From: Burkholderiaceae bacterium
GTDB taxonomy: Bacteria > Pseudomonadota > Gammaproteobacteria > Burkholderiales > Burkholderiaceae_A
DNA length: 64,000 bases
Reading direction: 5' to 3'
Assembly: GCA_018402635.1 (NCBI GenBank)
Contig: JAGYIP010000008.1
Location: 470,829-534,828 of the forward strand
A program made the translations under genes and the position numbers. The notes beneath the pieces were generated by a model that was not told the origin of the DNA, made no database searches, and saw only the letters and a program-made list of their open reading frames with translations. This document shows, piece by piece, positions 33,744 to 43,232 of this stretch. The number at the start of each line of letters is the position of its first letter. The stretch's first letter is position 1.

Positions 33744-34979
33744 ATGCTGCAAAAGACAGCCCCTCAGGCTAAGCAAGACGAGGAGAACTTCAGCGAGCAG
33801 ATTGCGCTTGCCAAAAACTTTCGTTGGGACGATCCATTATTAATTGATGCGCAGCTTACCGATGACGAGTGCATGATTCGTGACGCCGCGCGTGACTACG
33901 CCCAGTCGGCCCTAATGCCGCGTATCTTGCAGGCGCATCGCCATGAAACCTTTGACATTACCGTGATGAAGGAGCTTGGCGACATGGGTTTTCTTGGGGC
34001 ACCCATTCATGGTTATGGCTGCGCCGGCGTAAGCTATGTTGCCTACGGGCTGGTCTGCCGAGAGCTTGAACGCGTGGACACGGCCTTTCGATCGGCCTGC
34101 GGTGTTCAGACAACGCTTTCAATGCTGCCCATTTTTGCCTACGGCTCCGAGGCCCAACGCCAGAAATACCTCCCGGCCATGGCCAAGGGCGAGCTGCTTG
34201 GCTGCTTCGGGCTCACCGAGCCCGACCATGGCTCCGACCCCGGAGCCATGACCAGCCGCGCCACGAAGGTTAAGGACGGCTGGCTGCTTAACGGCACCAA
34301 AATCTGGATTACCCATGCGCCCATTGCCGACCTTATGATCGTCTGGGCCAAGGATGATGAAGGCCAGATTCGCGGCTTCATACTCGAGCGTGGCATGCAG
34401 GGCGTAACAACCAGCAAGATCGAGGGAAAGTTTTCTGTTCGTGCCTCACCGACAGGCGAGATTGCCATGCAGGATGTCTTCGTTCCAGATGACCAATACC
34501 TGCCCTACGCCAAGGGCCTAGCAGCCCCCTTTGGCTGCCTGAACAACGCCAGGTTTGGTATCTGCTGGGGCGCCATGGGCTCAGCGGAGTTCTGTTGGCA
34601 TGCGGCGCGTCAGTACGTGCTTGACCGCAAGCAGTTTGGCAGACCCTTGGCAGCGAACCAGTTGGTGCAGAAAAAACTTGCAGACATGCAGACCGACATT
34701 AGCCTTAGTCTTCTAGCCTGCCTGCATGTAAGCCGCCTTAAGGATGAAGACAGGGCAACCCCCGAGATGATCTCCATGCTTAAGCGCAACGCCGCGGGTA
34801 CGGCCCTCGATGTTGCACGTACCGCCCGCGATATGCATGGTGGCAATGGCATTAGCGATGAGTACCACGTCATTCGCCACCTAATGAACATGGAAACGGT
34901 GAATACGCTTGAAGGCACACACGACATCCATGCGCTTGTTTTGGGGCGCGCCCAAACAGGTATTCAAGCCTTTAATTAA
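33744..34979 (+). CDS. Glutaryl-CoA dehydrogenase-like acyl-CoA dehydrogenase
   Basis: A 411-residue FAD enzyme. Signature blocks are [20 protein letters not shown] (~155), [19 protein letters not shown] (~280), [20 protein letters not shown] (~300) and [19 protein letters not shown], in which the Glu is the catalytic base. These match glutaryl-CoA dehydrogenase (GcdH) more closely than ordinary acyl-CoA dehydrogenases. GcdH oxidises and decarboxylates glutaryl-CoA to crotonyl-CoA, and the flanking thiolase, hydratase and hydroxyacyl-CoA dehydrogenase would finish the breakdown. An omega-sulfonated acyl-CoA is an alternative substrate suggested only by context (TauE/SafE gene downstream). Confidence 0.85.
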   Translation: MLQKTAPQAKQDEENFSEQIALAKNFRWDDPLLIDAQLTDDECMIRDAARDYAQSALMPRILQAHRHETFDITVMKELGDMGFLGAPIHGYGCAGVSYVAYGLVCRELERVDTAFRSACGVQTTLSMLPIFAYGSEAQRQKYLPAMAKGELLGCFGLTEPDHGSDPGAMTSRATKVKDGWLLNGTKIWITHAPIADLMIVWAKDDEGQIRGFILERGMQGVTTSKIEGKFSVRASPTGEIAMQDVFVPDDQYLPYAKGLAAPFGCLNNARFGICWGAMGSAEFCWHAARQYVLDRKQFGRPLAANQLVQKKLADMQTDISLSLLACLHVSRLKDEDRATPEMISMLKRNAAGTALDVARTARDMHGGNGISDEYHVIRHLMNMETVNTLEGTHDIHALVLGRAQTGIQAFN

Positions 34980-35006
34980 TCAGTCCACAATTCAGCGGAG
35001 ACCGAT

Positions 35007-37157
35007 GTGACCCCAAGCATGCAAGACACGCCAGCAAATCAAGTCGACCAGCAAAGCAATGCCTTGCAGCGCATGCTGCAGCCCAACTCCATTGCCATTG
35101 TGGGCGCCTCCTCCGATTTAAATAAGGTCAGTGGTCGGCCGCTGAAATACCTGCTCGAAAAAGGCTATAAGGGCGCAATTTATCCAATCAACCCGAAGGC
35201 GACGGACATTGCTGGGGTTGCAGCAGTGCCCGACATCGCCTCGCTTCCCGACGGTGTTGACCTTGCCGTGGTGGTTCTCCCGGCCGAGCAAATTGAAGCC
35301 ACAGTCATAGAGCTTGCCAAGAAAAAGGTGCCGGTTGCGGTTGTCTTTGCCTCGGGCTTTGGCGAGATGGGCGCTGAGGGTAAGACTATGGAGGCTTCAC
35401 TGCAGCAGGCTGCACAGAAGGCCGGCATTCGCATTCTTGGACCAAACTGCCTGGGCCTCTTTAATGCTTTCAATCGGGCCATTGCCACCTTTAGTCAGTA
35501 TGCCGACGGCGAAATGAATGCAGGCCCCGTAGGCTTTATCTCTCAGTCAGGTGCCTTTGGCACGGCAATCTGCGCCCTGTCACGTGCACGCCAGATGGGT
35601 TTTGGTTTTTTCGTGAATACGGGTAACGAGGTTGATATCTCGGTCATGGAGCTCATGCAAGAGATGCTTGCACTGCCTGCGCTTAAGGTCTGTTCAGGCT
35701 ACCTTGAAGGCCTTAACAACGGCCATGCCCTTGCGGCGGTTGCCGAGCAGGCCATGCAGCTTGATAAGCCCATTGTTCTTACAAAGGTTGGGCGCTTCGG
35801 TGCGGGTGCCCGGGCCGCTGCCTCGCACACGGGTTCCTTGGCAGGCGAAGACCGTGTCTTTGACGGCCTGGTTCAACAAAAAGGCATTGTTCGTGCGCGC
35901 AATGAAGAGCACATGCTCGACATTGTTGAGGTTCTCCTTCATTGCGAGCGGCCAACCGGAAAGAACCTTGCCATCATTACCCAGTCGGGTGGTGCAGGCG
36001 TTTTGTTGGCCGACCGCGCCGAAGAGGTTGGCTTAAATGTTCCTGCGCTTGGCGAGACCACCCGCAAGGCCATCGCCCAGGTTATTCCCGGATTCGGGGC
36101 CACGGGCAACCCGGTGGATGTCACCGCACAGTTTGTTGCCCAGCCTTCGATACTTACCGAGAGCACCATCATCGCCCTTAACGACCCCGACATCGATGTT
36201 GGTGTAGTCTGGCTTCAGCTTATGCACGGCTTCACTGACAAACTGCTTGAGGTCTTTGCTGAAATTAAATCGCGTGCCAAAAAGCCATTCGTTGTGGTCT
36301 GGGTAAGCGCCTCTGAGAAGGCTATTGCAGGTCTTCGTGAGCGCGGCATTGTGGTTTTTCGAAACGGGGATGCTGCGGTGGATGCTTTGGCTGCCGTGGC
36401 GCAGTATGCCCAGGCACGCCGTCGCTGGCAGGCCGACTTCCACTCAAGTCAAAAGCAGGCGAACCTGGGCAGGCAGCAACGCCCCACTGGGGTTGAACAA
36501 GGCAAACCCGTTCCCACTGTCCAGGCCCTTGCGCTACTGAAGGCCTTTAATATTCACTCGGCCCAGGCCGAGCTTGTAACCTCCGCGGAGGCTGCGGTTG
36601 AGGCCGCAAAGCGCATTGCGCCCTCGGGCTCTGTGGCATTAAAAATTGAATCGATGGATGTTCTGCACAAGACCGACGTAGGCGGCGTTGCACTGAACCT
36701 GTCGTCAGACGATGCCGTTCGTCAGGCCTTCCTTGACATTACCCAGCGGGTAACAAAAGCCAAGCCCGAGGCCCGGCAAGACGGTATTTTAGTTCAGGCC
36801 ATGTCTTCGGGGCGCGTGGAGTTTATTCTGGGCCTAAAGCGCGACCCCGTTTTTGGAATGGTCATTATGATGGGTCTAGGGGGTGTATGGATTGAAGTGC
36901 TGAAGGACGTGGTCTTCTGCCAATGCCCTGTAACGCCTGCCGAGGCAGCTGATGCACTAGGCAGGCTTAAAGGCGCAGCCTTGCTTGAGGCTTTTCGTGG
37001 GCAGCCCGCTGTTAACAAAGAGGCCCTTATTCAAACCATCGTTAGCCTCTCGCAGCTTGGTAAGGCCTGCGAAGACTGGCTCTCAGAGCTTGATCTCAAC
37101 CCCATTTTATTGTCCGACAAGGGCCTGGTTGCGGTGGATGTGGCAATGGTGGCCTAG
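35007..37157 (+). CDS. ADP-forming acyl-CoA synthetase (acetate-CoA ligase, fused alpha-beta)
   Basis: A 716-residue fusion. CoA-binding domain (residues ~20-150, SIAIVGASSDLNKVSGRPLK), succinyl-CoA-ligase-like domain with GPNCLGLFN and SQSGAFGTAI, the phosphohistidine segment ASHTGSLAGEDRVFDGL (~275), then a C-terminal ATP-grasp domain (~480-716, VALKIESMDVLHKTDVGGV, MSSGRVEFILGLKRDPVFG). It makes acyl-CoA from a free acid with ATP giving ADP. The GTG at 35007 or ATG at 35019 may be the start. It follows the dehydrogenase by 27 bases and is the likely activating step for that pathway. Confidence 0.87.
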   Translation: MTPSMQDTPANQVDQQSNALQRMLQPNSIAIVGASSDLNKVSGRPLKYLLEKGYKGAIYPINPKATDIAGVAAVPDIASLPDGVDLAVVVLPAEQIEATVIELAKKKVPVAVVFASGFGEMGAEGKTMEASLQQAAQKAGIRILGPNCLGLFNAFNRAIATFSQYADGEMNAGPVGFISQSGAFGTAICALSRARQMGFGFFVNTGNEVDISVMELMQEMLALPALKVCSGYLEGLNNGHALAAVAEQAMQLDKPIVLTKVGRFGAGARAAASHTGSLAGEDRVFDGLVQQKGIVRARNEEHMLDIVEVLLHCERPTGKNLAIITQSGGAGVLLADRAEEVGLNVPALGETTRKAIAQVIPGFGATGNPVDVTAQFVAQPSILTESTIIALNDPDIDVGVVWLQLMHGFTDKLLEVFAEIKSRAKKPFVVVWVSASEKAIAGLRERGIVVFRNGDAAVDALAAVAQYAQARRRWQADFHSSQKQANLGRQQRPTGVEQGKPVPTVQALALLKAFNIHSAQAELVTSAEAAVEAAKRIAPSGSVALKIESMDVLHKTDVGGVALNLSSDDAVRQAFLDITQRVTKAKPEARQDGILVQAMSSGRVEFILGLKRDPVFGMVIMMGLGGVWIEVLKDVVFCQCPVTPAEAADALGRLKGAALLEAFRGQPAVNKEALIQTIVSLSQLGKACEDWLSELDLNPILLSDKGLVAVDVAMVA

Positions 37158-37211
37158 GCCGTAAAGCCCCGTATGATGCGTCGATGTTCCATGGTTTGAT
37201 GAAGGGCTGCC

Positions 37212-37976
37212 TTGCAGCCCGATAGCCTTTGGCAGGCCTTCACGGCTTTAAGCCTCACCATTGCAATTATTGGCCTTTTTGCAGGCGGCCTTTGCAAGGG
37301 AGCGGTTGGCATCGGGCTACCCTTTATCTCGGTGCCCATTCTTGCCTTCTTTGTCTCGGTGCCCAAGGCGCTTGCTATTCTGGCTATTCCTATTTTTCTC
37401 ACCAATGCCTTGCAGTTTTTTCAGGGTGGACTCATTAGGCCAGTCTTGAAGCGTTATGGCCTTACAACAGCTATGCTGGTTATAGGCATTGGATTGGGTA
37501 CGCAGCTTCTTATTGCCATGCCCGTTCGCCTGAGCTACCTGCTGATGGGCCTGGTCATTCTTACCTACCCTGCGCTTCGACTTACCGGCCGATCGCAGCC
37601 TTTTTCTTTGTCACGTGAGACATGGCTTGCCCCATCGGCAGGGTTTCTATCAGGGTTACTTGGGGGCATAACAGGTTTTTTTGCCCCAGTTATTGTGGCC
37701 TTTCTTGCCATTCAGCGGCTCGATAAAAATCTGTTCTCGGCGTCGGTGGGCCTTATTCTGTTTTCCGGAACCATTGCGCTGTCGTCGTTCCTGGCAAGTT
37801 TTGGAGTGCTTGGGCGCGAGGAGCTTATTGCCTCGGCCCTTTCACTCATTCCCATTTTCATCGGCCTGCGCGCAGGCCAGAAAATTCGTCAGTACATCAG
37901 CCAGAAGTCGTTTGAACGAATTCTTACCGTTGTAATGACACTTCTTGGGATCACCATGATTTTGAGAGCGTTGTAA
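37212..37976 (+). CDS. TauE/SafE (TSUP) family membrane exporter
   Basis: A 254-residue protein of about eight helices with TSUP motifs GLFAGGLCKGAVGIGLPFIS (residues ~20-39) and FLSGLLGGITGFFAPVIVAF (~140-160). The only possible start is TTG 37212 or a later codon, since an in-frame TGA lies at 37200, and GAAGGG sits just before it. It follows the acyl-CoA synthetase by 54 bases and so may be the last gene of that operon. Its 3' end overlaps the convergent aminotransferase by 26 bases. Sulfite or a sulfonate is the probable cargo by family. Confidence 0.8.
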   Translation: MQPDSLWQAFTALSLTIAIIGLFAGGLCKGAVGIGLPFISVPILAFFVSVPKALAILAIPIFLTNALQFFQGGLIRPVLKRYGLTTAMLVIGIGLGTQLLIAMPVRLSYLLMGLVILTYPALRLTGRSQPFSLSRETWLAPSAGFLSGLLGGITGFFAPVIVAFLAIQRLDKNLFSASVGLILFSGTIALSSFLASFGVLGREELIASALSLIPIFIGLRAGQKIRQYISQKSFERILTVVMTLLGITMILRAL

Positions 37977-39288
37977 GCGTTGTGCGCATCTTGTTAATAA
38001 TTTCGTCAATGTGAGACTTCTCGGCAATAAACGGAGGGCCCACAATTAAGTTGTCGCCCGTGGCCTTAAGATTCAGGTTGGCATCAAACAAGGCCTTCTG
38101 TGCCTCATGGCCACGTGCACCTGGGGTCGCACCGGCAGCAATTTCAACAGCCGCCATCATGCCCACACCACGAATATCAATAACACCCGGAATATCTCTT
38201 AGAGAGAAGACCCCATCAAGGAAGTAGTCGGACATCTCGGCGGCGCGCTCGATAAGACGCTCTTTGCGGAAGATCTCCATCATGGCAAGACCGGCCGCGC
38301 AGCTTGCGGGATGCGCCGAGTAGGTGTAACCGTGGAAGAACTCAATGCCTTTTTCAGGGCCCTTATTGGTAATGGTGTCGTAGATGTCTTGGCGTACGGC
38401 CACCGCACCTAAGGGCTGGGCTGCATTGGTAACAGCCTTGGCCATGGTGAGAAGGTCGGGGGTTACATTGAACTTCTGCGCACCAAAGGCCGCACCCATA
38501 CGACCCCATCCCGTAATGACCTCGTCAAAGACAAGCAAGATGCCGTGCTGATCGCAGATGGCGCGCAGCCTGTCCAGGTAGCCTTTGGGTGGGGGAAGCA
38601 CACCAAAGGAGCCTGCGGTGGGTTCAACAAAAACCGCGGCAATATTCTCACCGCCCACCATGGCGCAGATGCGGGTTAGGTCTTCGGCAAGGTCGACACC
38701 TTTTTCGGGCTGGCCTTTAATGAACTTGTTCTCGGGCAGTCCTGTGTGACGCATGTGGAAGACACCAGGCATCCCAACACCAAAGGCACGACGGTTGTTG
38801 ATCATGCCCGAGAGCGCAACACCGCCCATATTGACACCGTGGTAGGCGCGCTCACGTGAGACAAAAAGCTGCCTGTGGCCCTCGCCACGCACCCGGTGAT
38901 AGGCCAATGCAATTTTCATGGCCGAGTCAACGGACTCGGAACCCGAGCAACAAAAGAAGATTCGATTCAGGTCGCCCGGGGTGAACTGGGCGATTTCTTC
39001 GGCGAGCTCGAAGGCTTTGGGGTGGGCCCGTGTGAAGGGCATGGTGTAGTCGAGCGTTGAGAGCTGGTCGTAGACCGCCTGGGCAATTTCGGGGCGGCAA
39101 TGGCCGGCAGCAACGCAGAAAAGGCCCGCGGAGGCATCAATGACCTTGTCGCCATTGGGCTTGTAAAGGTACATGCCTTCGCCGCGCACATACATACGGG
39201 GCTCTTCTTTAAATTCTTTGTTTGGTGAGAACGGCATCCAAAAGTTTTGCCGTGCTTGAACATTAATAACGGAATCGGAATGGCCCAT
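37951..39288 (-). CDS. Class III omega-amino acid:pyruvate aminotransferase, candidate taurine-pyruvate aminotransferase
   Basis: A 445-residue PLP enzyme, starting at 39288 behind AAGGAGACGAGC. The PLP-binding lysine is in TMAKAVTNAAQPLG (~285). Other blocks are NRIFFCCSGSESVDSAMKIA (~110), RAYHGVNMGG, VFVEPTAGSFGVLPPP, FDEVITGWGRMG and FFHGYTYSAHPASCAAGL. Sequence style is closest to beta-alanine:pyruvate aminotransferases, which also take other omega-amino acids. Divergent tauABC directly upstream argues that taurine (giving sulfoacetaldehyde and alanine) or homotaurine (giving 3-sulfopropanal) is the real substrate. Confidence 0.78.
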   Translation of the reverse strand: MGHSDSVINVQARQNFWMPFSPNKEFKEEPRMYVRGEGMYLYKPNGDKVIDASAGLFCVAAGHCRPEIAQAVYDQLSTLDYTMPFTRAHPKAFELAEEIAQFTPGDLNRIFFCCSGSESVDSAMKIALAYHRVRGEGHRQLFVSRERAYHGVNMGGVALSGMINNRRAFGVGMPGVFHMRHTGLPENKFIKGQPEKGVDLAEDLTRICAMVGGENIAAVFVEPTAGSFGVLPPPKGYLDRLRAICDQHGILLVFDEVITGWGRMGAAFGAQKFNVTPDLLTMAKAVTNAAQPLGAVAVRQDIYDTITNKGPEKGIEFFHGYTYSAHPASCAAGLAMMEIFRKERLIERAAEMSDYFLDGVFSLRDIPGVIDIRGVGMMAAVEIAAGATPGARGHEAQKALFDANLNLKATGDNLIVGPPFIAEKSHIDEIINKMRTTLTTLSKSW

Positions 39289-39487
39289 GCTCGTCTCCTT
39301 GGTGCAGGTAAGGCGCTTTATAAACGTAACCCAGTGGCAAAGAAATACCTGTAAGCCGTAATTCTGCCTGAACTCAGGAAATTCAGGGGCCTTTCCAGGC
39401 CTACCCGGGTTTCCCCGGGGTTCGAGCATCTAGCCTTCCGGCCCATTTCCATCTAAGGTCTAGCTGCAGTGTTGCAGGGATCCGGGA

Positions 39488-39503
39488 AGTGAGTTTGCTC
39501 ACT
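39488..39503. promoter_or_regulatory. Palindrome AGTGAG-TTTG-CTCACT upstream of tauA
   Basis: A perfect 6-base inverted repeat with a 4-base centre, ~70 bases before the tauA ATG in the 285-base gap between the divergent aminotransferase and tauABC genes. A further short CCGG inverted pair flanks it. It is placed where an operator for the taurine transporter would be expected, but no regulator gene lies next to it. The remainder of the gap (39289-39487) is GC-rich with no clear gene. Confidence 0.4.
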
Positions 39504-39573
39504 CTCCGGTGCACATCATTGTTTCGGCAGTCAGTTACAGAAAAATCAAACGATTTAAACCAAGGGGACAGGA

Positions 39574-40593
39574 ATGAAAACTCAAATTGTGCGACGAATG
39601 GTTCTTGGTGGCATTGCCGCAGGACTCATGGTGGGCTTGCCCGCCCATGCCCAGAAGAAAGAGGTCACCATTGCCCACCAGGACATGCTCGTGCCCTGGC
39701 ACCAGGCCATCGTTCGTGGTGAGGTTGAAAAAGCAACCGGTTATAAGGTGAATTACAAGATGTTTGGCGGCGGTGGAGATGTCATTCGCGCCATGGCCTC
39801 GGGGCAGGTGCAAATTGGTGAGGCAGGCTCCGCACCCATTGCCTCCGGAATTTCCCAGGGTCTTCCAGTGGAGCTTATTTGGATTCTTGATGACATTGCC
39901 TCGGCCGAGGCCCTGGTGGTTCGCAATGGCTCGGGTGTCAATACCCTTGCGGATCTAAAAGGCAAGCGTATTGGCGTGCCCTTTACCTCCACCACCCACT
40001 TTCACACCTTGGTGGCCTTGGAGTCGGCGGGTGTCGACCCCAACACAGTCAAGATTCTCAATATGCGCCCACCCGACATTGCCGCGGCCTGGAGTCGCGG
40101 AGACATTGATGCAACCTTCATTTGGAACCCCGTTCTTGACAAGGTGCAGTCAAACGGCAAAGTCCTGATCACCTCGGGCAAGATTTCCAAGGACACTGGC
40201 AAGGCTACGTTTGACGGCATTGTGGTGAACAAGGAATGGGCCAAAGACCACAAAGACTTCCTTGTGAAGTTTGTGAAGGTGGTGGCCGATGCCGACGAGC
40301 GTTACCGCAAGGCCAAGGCCACTTTCGATGCCAACCATGCCATGGCCAAAGACGTTGCCAAACTCTCGGGAGCCAAGCCTGAACTCGTTCCCACCACCAT
40401 GGCACTGATGGGCTTTCCATCAGCCAAAGAGCAGGCAACCTCAACCTGGCTTGGCGGTGGCAAAAACGGTGCAGCAGCGAAGTCTTTGGCAGCAACTGCT
40501 GCCTTCTTAAAGGCCCAGGGCACTATTTCTGCAACCCTGCCTGACTACTCGGTGGCTGTGAACCCCTCGTATGCGCAGGCGGTTGCGAAGTAA
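39574..40593 (+). CDS. tauA: Taurine ABC transporter, periplasmic binding protein TauA
   Basis: A 339-residue secreted protein with signal peptide residues ~1-26 (cleavage after AHA). It matches TauA block by block: IRAMASGQVQIGEAGSAP, EALVVRNG, GKRIGVPFTSTTHFHTLVAL and PPDIAAAWSRGDIDATFIW. TauA binds taurine and other aliphatic sulfonates in the periplasm and delivers them to TauBC. AGGGGACAGGA precedes the ATG. It opens the tauABC operon, divergent from the aminotransferase, and tauB follows after 50 bases. Confidence 0.92.
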   Translation: MKTQIVRRMVLGGIAAGLMVGLPAHAQKKEVTIAHQDMLVPWHQAIVRGEVEKATGYKVNYKMFGGGGDVIRAMASGQVQIGEAGSAPIASGISQGLPVELIWILDDIASAEALVVRNGSGVNTLADLKGKRIGVPFTSTTHFHTLVALESAGVDPNTVKILNMRPPDIAAAWSRGDIDATFIWNPVLDKVQSNGKVLITSGKISKDTGKATFDGIVVNKEWAKDHKDFLVKFVKVVADADERYRKAKATFDANHAMAKDVAKLSGAKPELVPTTMALMGFPSAKEQATSTWLGGGKNGAAAKSLAATAAFLKAQGTISATLPDYSVAVNPSYAQAVAK

Positions 40594-40643
40594 GGGTGTC
40601 TCGATTCATTCACCTTAGTTCAACGAACACCTAAGCTCGCGTT

Positions 40644-41438
40644 TTGAGTCATTTAATCTGCCAGGGGGTCTCGGTTAGTTTCGAGACCCCGCAAGGCGGT
40701 TCGTTTCTTGCCCTGTCTGCTGTCGACCTCGAGATCGCCTCGGGCGACTTCGTCGTGGCCCTCGGCGCTTCGGGCTGTGGTAAGACTACGTTGCTTTCCT
40801 GCATAGCGGGTTTCCTAAGCCCTTCGTCGGGCGAGATTCTTCTTGATGGGAAACCGGTGCGTGGGCCAGGCGCTGACCGTGGGGTTGTCTTTCAAAAGCA
40901 TGCCCTCATGCCCTGGCTCAGTGTGGTTGAGAATGTTGAGTTTGGATTAAAAATGAGGGGCATGGCCCGCAGTGAACGCCAAAGAATTGCCCATGAGAAA
41001 CTCGAGGCCGTTGGGCTCTCGGGCTACGAGAACTCTCCTGTTTATCAGCTCTCGGGCGGCATGCAACAGAGGGTGGGTATTGCACGGTCTTTGGCATCGA
41101 ACCCGGAAGTCTTACTTATGGATGAGCCCTTAGGCGCGCTTGATGCACTCACGCGCGAGTCTATTCAAGAAATTATTCTTAGGCTCTGGGCGCGCGAGAA
41201 AAAGATTGTGTTTTTTATCACGCACTCGGTGGAGGAGGCGCTCTTTCTTGCAACGAAGCTTGTTGTCATGTCGCCATCACCTGGTCGTATTGTGAAGACC
41301 TACAACCTTGGTTTTTGCAACGACTTTATTGCCTCGGGGGATGCACGCGCAGTGAAGTCAAAGCCCGAATTCATTGCGATGCGCGAAGAAATTCTAAACC
41401 TCATTCACTCCACGCACGCCGAGAGTATGCCGGCATGA
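40644..41438 (+). CDS. tauB: Taurine ABC transporter, ATPase TauB
   Basis: A 264-residue ABC ATPase: Walker A GASGCGKTTLLS (~42), Q-loop VVFQKHALMPWL, signature LSGGMQQRVGIAR (~138), Walker B VLLMDEPLGALDALTRE, and H-loop FITHSVEEALFLATK. GPGADRGVVFQ and the C-terminal SKPEFIAMREEIL match TauB. The start appears to be TTG at 40644, as no ATG lies in frame before conserved sequence. It overlaps tauC by four bases (ATGA). It powers sulfonate import with TauC. Confidence 0.92.
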   Translation: MSHLICQGVSVSFETPQGGSFLALSAVDLEIASGDFVVALGASGCGKTTLLSCIAGFLSPSSGEILLDGKPVRGPGADRGVVFQKHALMPWLSVVENVEFGLKMRGMARSERQRIAHEKLEAVGLSGYENSPVYQLSGGMQQRVGIARSLASNPEVLLMDEPLGALDALTRESIQEIILRLWAREKKIVFFITHSVEEALFLATKLVVMSPSPGRIVKTYNLGFCNDFIASGDARAVKSKPEFIAMREEILNLIHSTHAESMPA

Positions 41439-42238
41439 CCAAGCCTGTGCGTGGTTTCCAAACGCCTGGTGAGGGCCGTACCTTTGGTATTTCACTTGCA
41501 ACCTCCATTGCTCTATTCGTAGGCTGGGAGCTAATAACGCGTTTTGGCATCTTGCCGCCGCTTATTCTTCCTTCGCCCACAGCCGTCTGGCAGGCCTTTA
41601 TGGCTGGTGTGCGTGGGGAGTTGCAAGGTGGGGTAACCATCTTTGAACACTTTGCCTGGAGCGTGACACGGGTGTTCGGTGCCTTCTTCGCAGCCTGTCT
41701 TACGGCTGTTCCCATTGGCATTTTAATGGGCGTCTCGCGCATTGCGCGTGGTGTCTTTGACCCGCCCATTGAGTTTTACAGACCTCTTCCGCCTCTTGCC
41801 TACCTGCCACTGGTGATTATTTGGTTTGGCATTGACGAGGCTTCAAAGGTCATTCTTATCTACCTCGCCTGCTTTGCGCCCTTGGCGGTGGCAGCTCGTG
41901 CGGGGGTGCGGTCGGTGACCGTAGAGCAAATTAATGCGGCGCGCTCCTTAGGCGCCTCGCAGTTTCAGGTGGTCTGGCATGTCATTCTGCCCTCGGCCAT
42001 GCCCGAGATTCTTACGGGCATGCGCATTGCTGTTGGCTTTGGCTGGACAACCTTAGTGGCTGCCGAAATGGTTGCAGCCACGGCAGGTCTTGGTCAGATG
42101 GTGCTCAATGCCTCGAATTTTCTTCGCACCGATGTGGTCATTATGGGCATCGTGGTCATTGGCATTATTGCCCTGTTGTTTGATGCGCTGATGCGCAAGG
42201 CTGAGGCGGTTATTGTTCCCTGGAAGGGTAAGATGTAA
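41435..42238 (+). CDS. tauC: Taurine ABC transporter, permease TauC
   Basis: A 267-residue inner-membrane permease with about six helices. The EAA loop region is AARSLGASQFQVVWHVILPS (~168-187). Upstream, IEFYRPLPPLAYLPLVIIWF and the end region WTTLVAAEMVAATAGLGQMV match TauC strongly. The start is the ATG at 41435, coupled to tauB. Its last 29 bases overlap the convergent DapA-like gene. With TauA and TauB it forms the complete taurine importer. Confidence 0.92.
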   Translation: MTKPVRGFQTPGEGRTFGISLATSIALFVGWELITRFGILPPLILPSPTAVWQAFMAGVRGELQGGVTIFEHFAWSVTRVFGAFFAACLTAVPIGILMGVSRIARGVFDPPIEFYRPLPPLAYLPLVIIWFGIDEASKVILIYLACFAPLAVAARAGVRSVTVEQINAARSLGASQFQVVWHVILPSAMPEILTGMRIAVGFGWTTLVAAEMVAATAGLGQMVLNASNFLRTDVVIMGIVVIGIIALLFDALMRKAEAVIVPWKGKM

Positions 42239-43140
42239 TGGCAAACGGCAGGGCGTCAAGCTCTGCAAGCAGGCTTTCGGTTGTGGTCTTATCAATCGCC
42301 TGCAAAGGCGCAAGCAGTTCACACCACTGCGGGTCGTCAATGGCATGAGCCACGGCCGCCTTCATGGCAGCAATCATGGGCCGGGACTGAAACGCCTTGC
42401 GCACAGCATCAAGCCTTGCCTGCATGGCCTCAGCCTGGGGGGACTGCCATTGCTCGGCAAGCTGGGCAATGGCGCCAGGGTTGACATTGGCTGTAGCTGA
42501 AATGCAGCCTGCTCCGCCGGCTCGCAGGGTCTGCAGTAAAAAAGTTTCGCTGCCGGCGTAGACCCGAAAGCCTTAGTGGGCTTAACCGTGCAATGCACGA
42601 TTCGGTGTAGGCCCAGTCGCCTGAACTGTCCTTCATGCCTACGATGGTTGCGGGGTAGGCCTTGACCAGACGCTCAAGAAGATCCACCGATAAGCCCACT
42701 TGGCTCACCTGCGGGATGTTGTAGAGATAGACCTGCAGCTGAGCATGGCCCACCGCCTGAATAACATCACTGAAAAACGCAAAGAGGCCGTCGTCTGAGA
42801 CGTTCTTGTAGTAAAACGGTGGCAGCATAAGCACGCTTGTAACGTTGGTGTTTACGAAGCTACGCGTGAGTTCAATGGCATCGTCAAGGCTGCATGCGCC
42901 TGTGCCTGGCATGAACTGATCTGCGGGGAGACCTTTCAGTAGCAGGCCGTCAAGGCAGGCACGCTTTTGCCGAACGGACATGGAATTGCCTTCCGAGTTT
43001 GTTCCAAAAACGGCAAGGCCCACACCCTGGCCCAGTAGCCATTGGCAGTGCCTGGCGAGCCTTTCAATGCAGGGCTCATGGTTGCTTTGAAAGGGGGTAA
43101 TAACAGGGGCTAAGACGGCGGGTAGGGTAGAGCTGTGCAT
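42210..43140 (-). CDS. Dihydrodipicolinate synthase-family (DapA-like) lyase/aldolase, frameshifted
   Basis: A class I aldolase-fold protein of ~309 residues when repaired. The Schiff-base lysine is in TIVGMKDSSGDW (~165). The tyrosine is in VYLYNIPQV (~137), and GTNSEGNSMSV corresponds to the GTTGE loop with changes. The frame from 43140 is sound to ESCIARLSPL. Then one extra base near 42565-42575 breaks it, after which FRVYAGSETFLLQTLRAGGA continues to the natural end at 42210. Family members act on pyruvate with an aldehyde, or cleave 2-oxo-sugar acids. Its place beside tauABC hints at a sulfonate-linked aldol reaction, but this is only context. No ribosome site is clear. Confidence 0.75.
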
Positions 43141-43232
43141 AGAAGACGAGCGCTTTCTTTTCGTAATGGGCCTGAGATGGCTGGCCTGGGTACTTCACCT
43201 TGAACTTTAATGCCTCGGCCCGACATCTTGGC

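Noticed and set aside
33744..34979. 3-sulfinopropionyl-CoA desulfinase (an acyl-CoA dehydrogenase relative known from Advenella)
   Set aside because: The catalytic glutamate is kept ([11 protein letters not shown]) and the blocks are glutaryl-CoA dehydrogenase-like. The desulfinase lacks that base.
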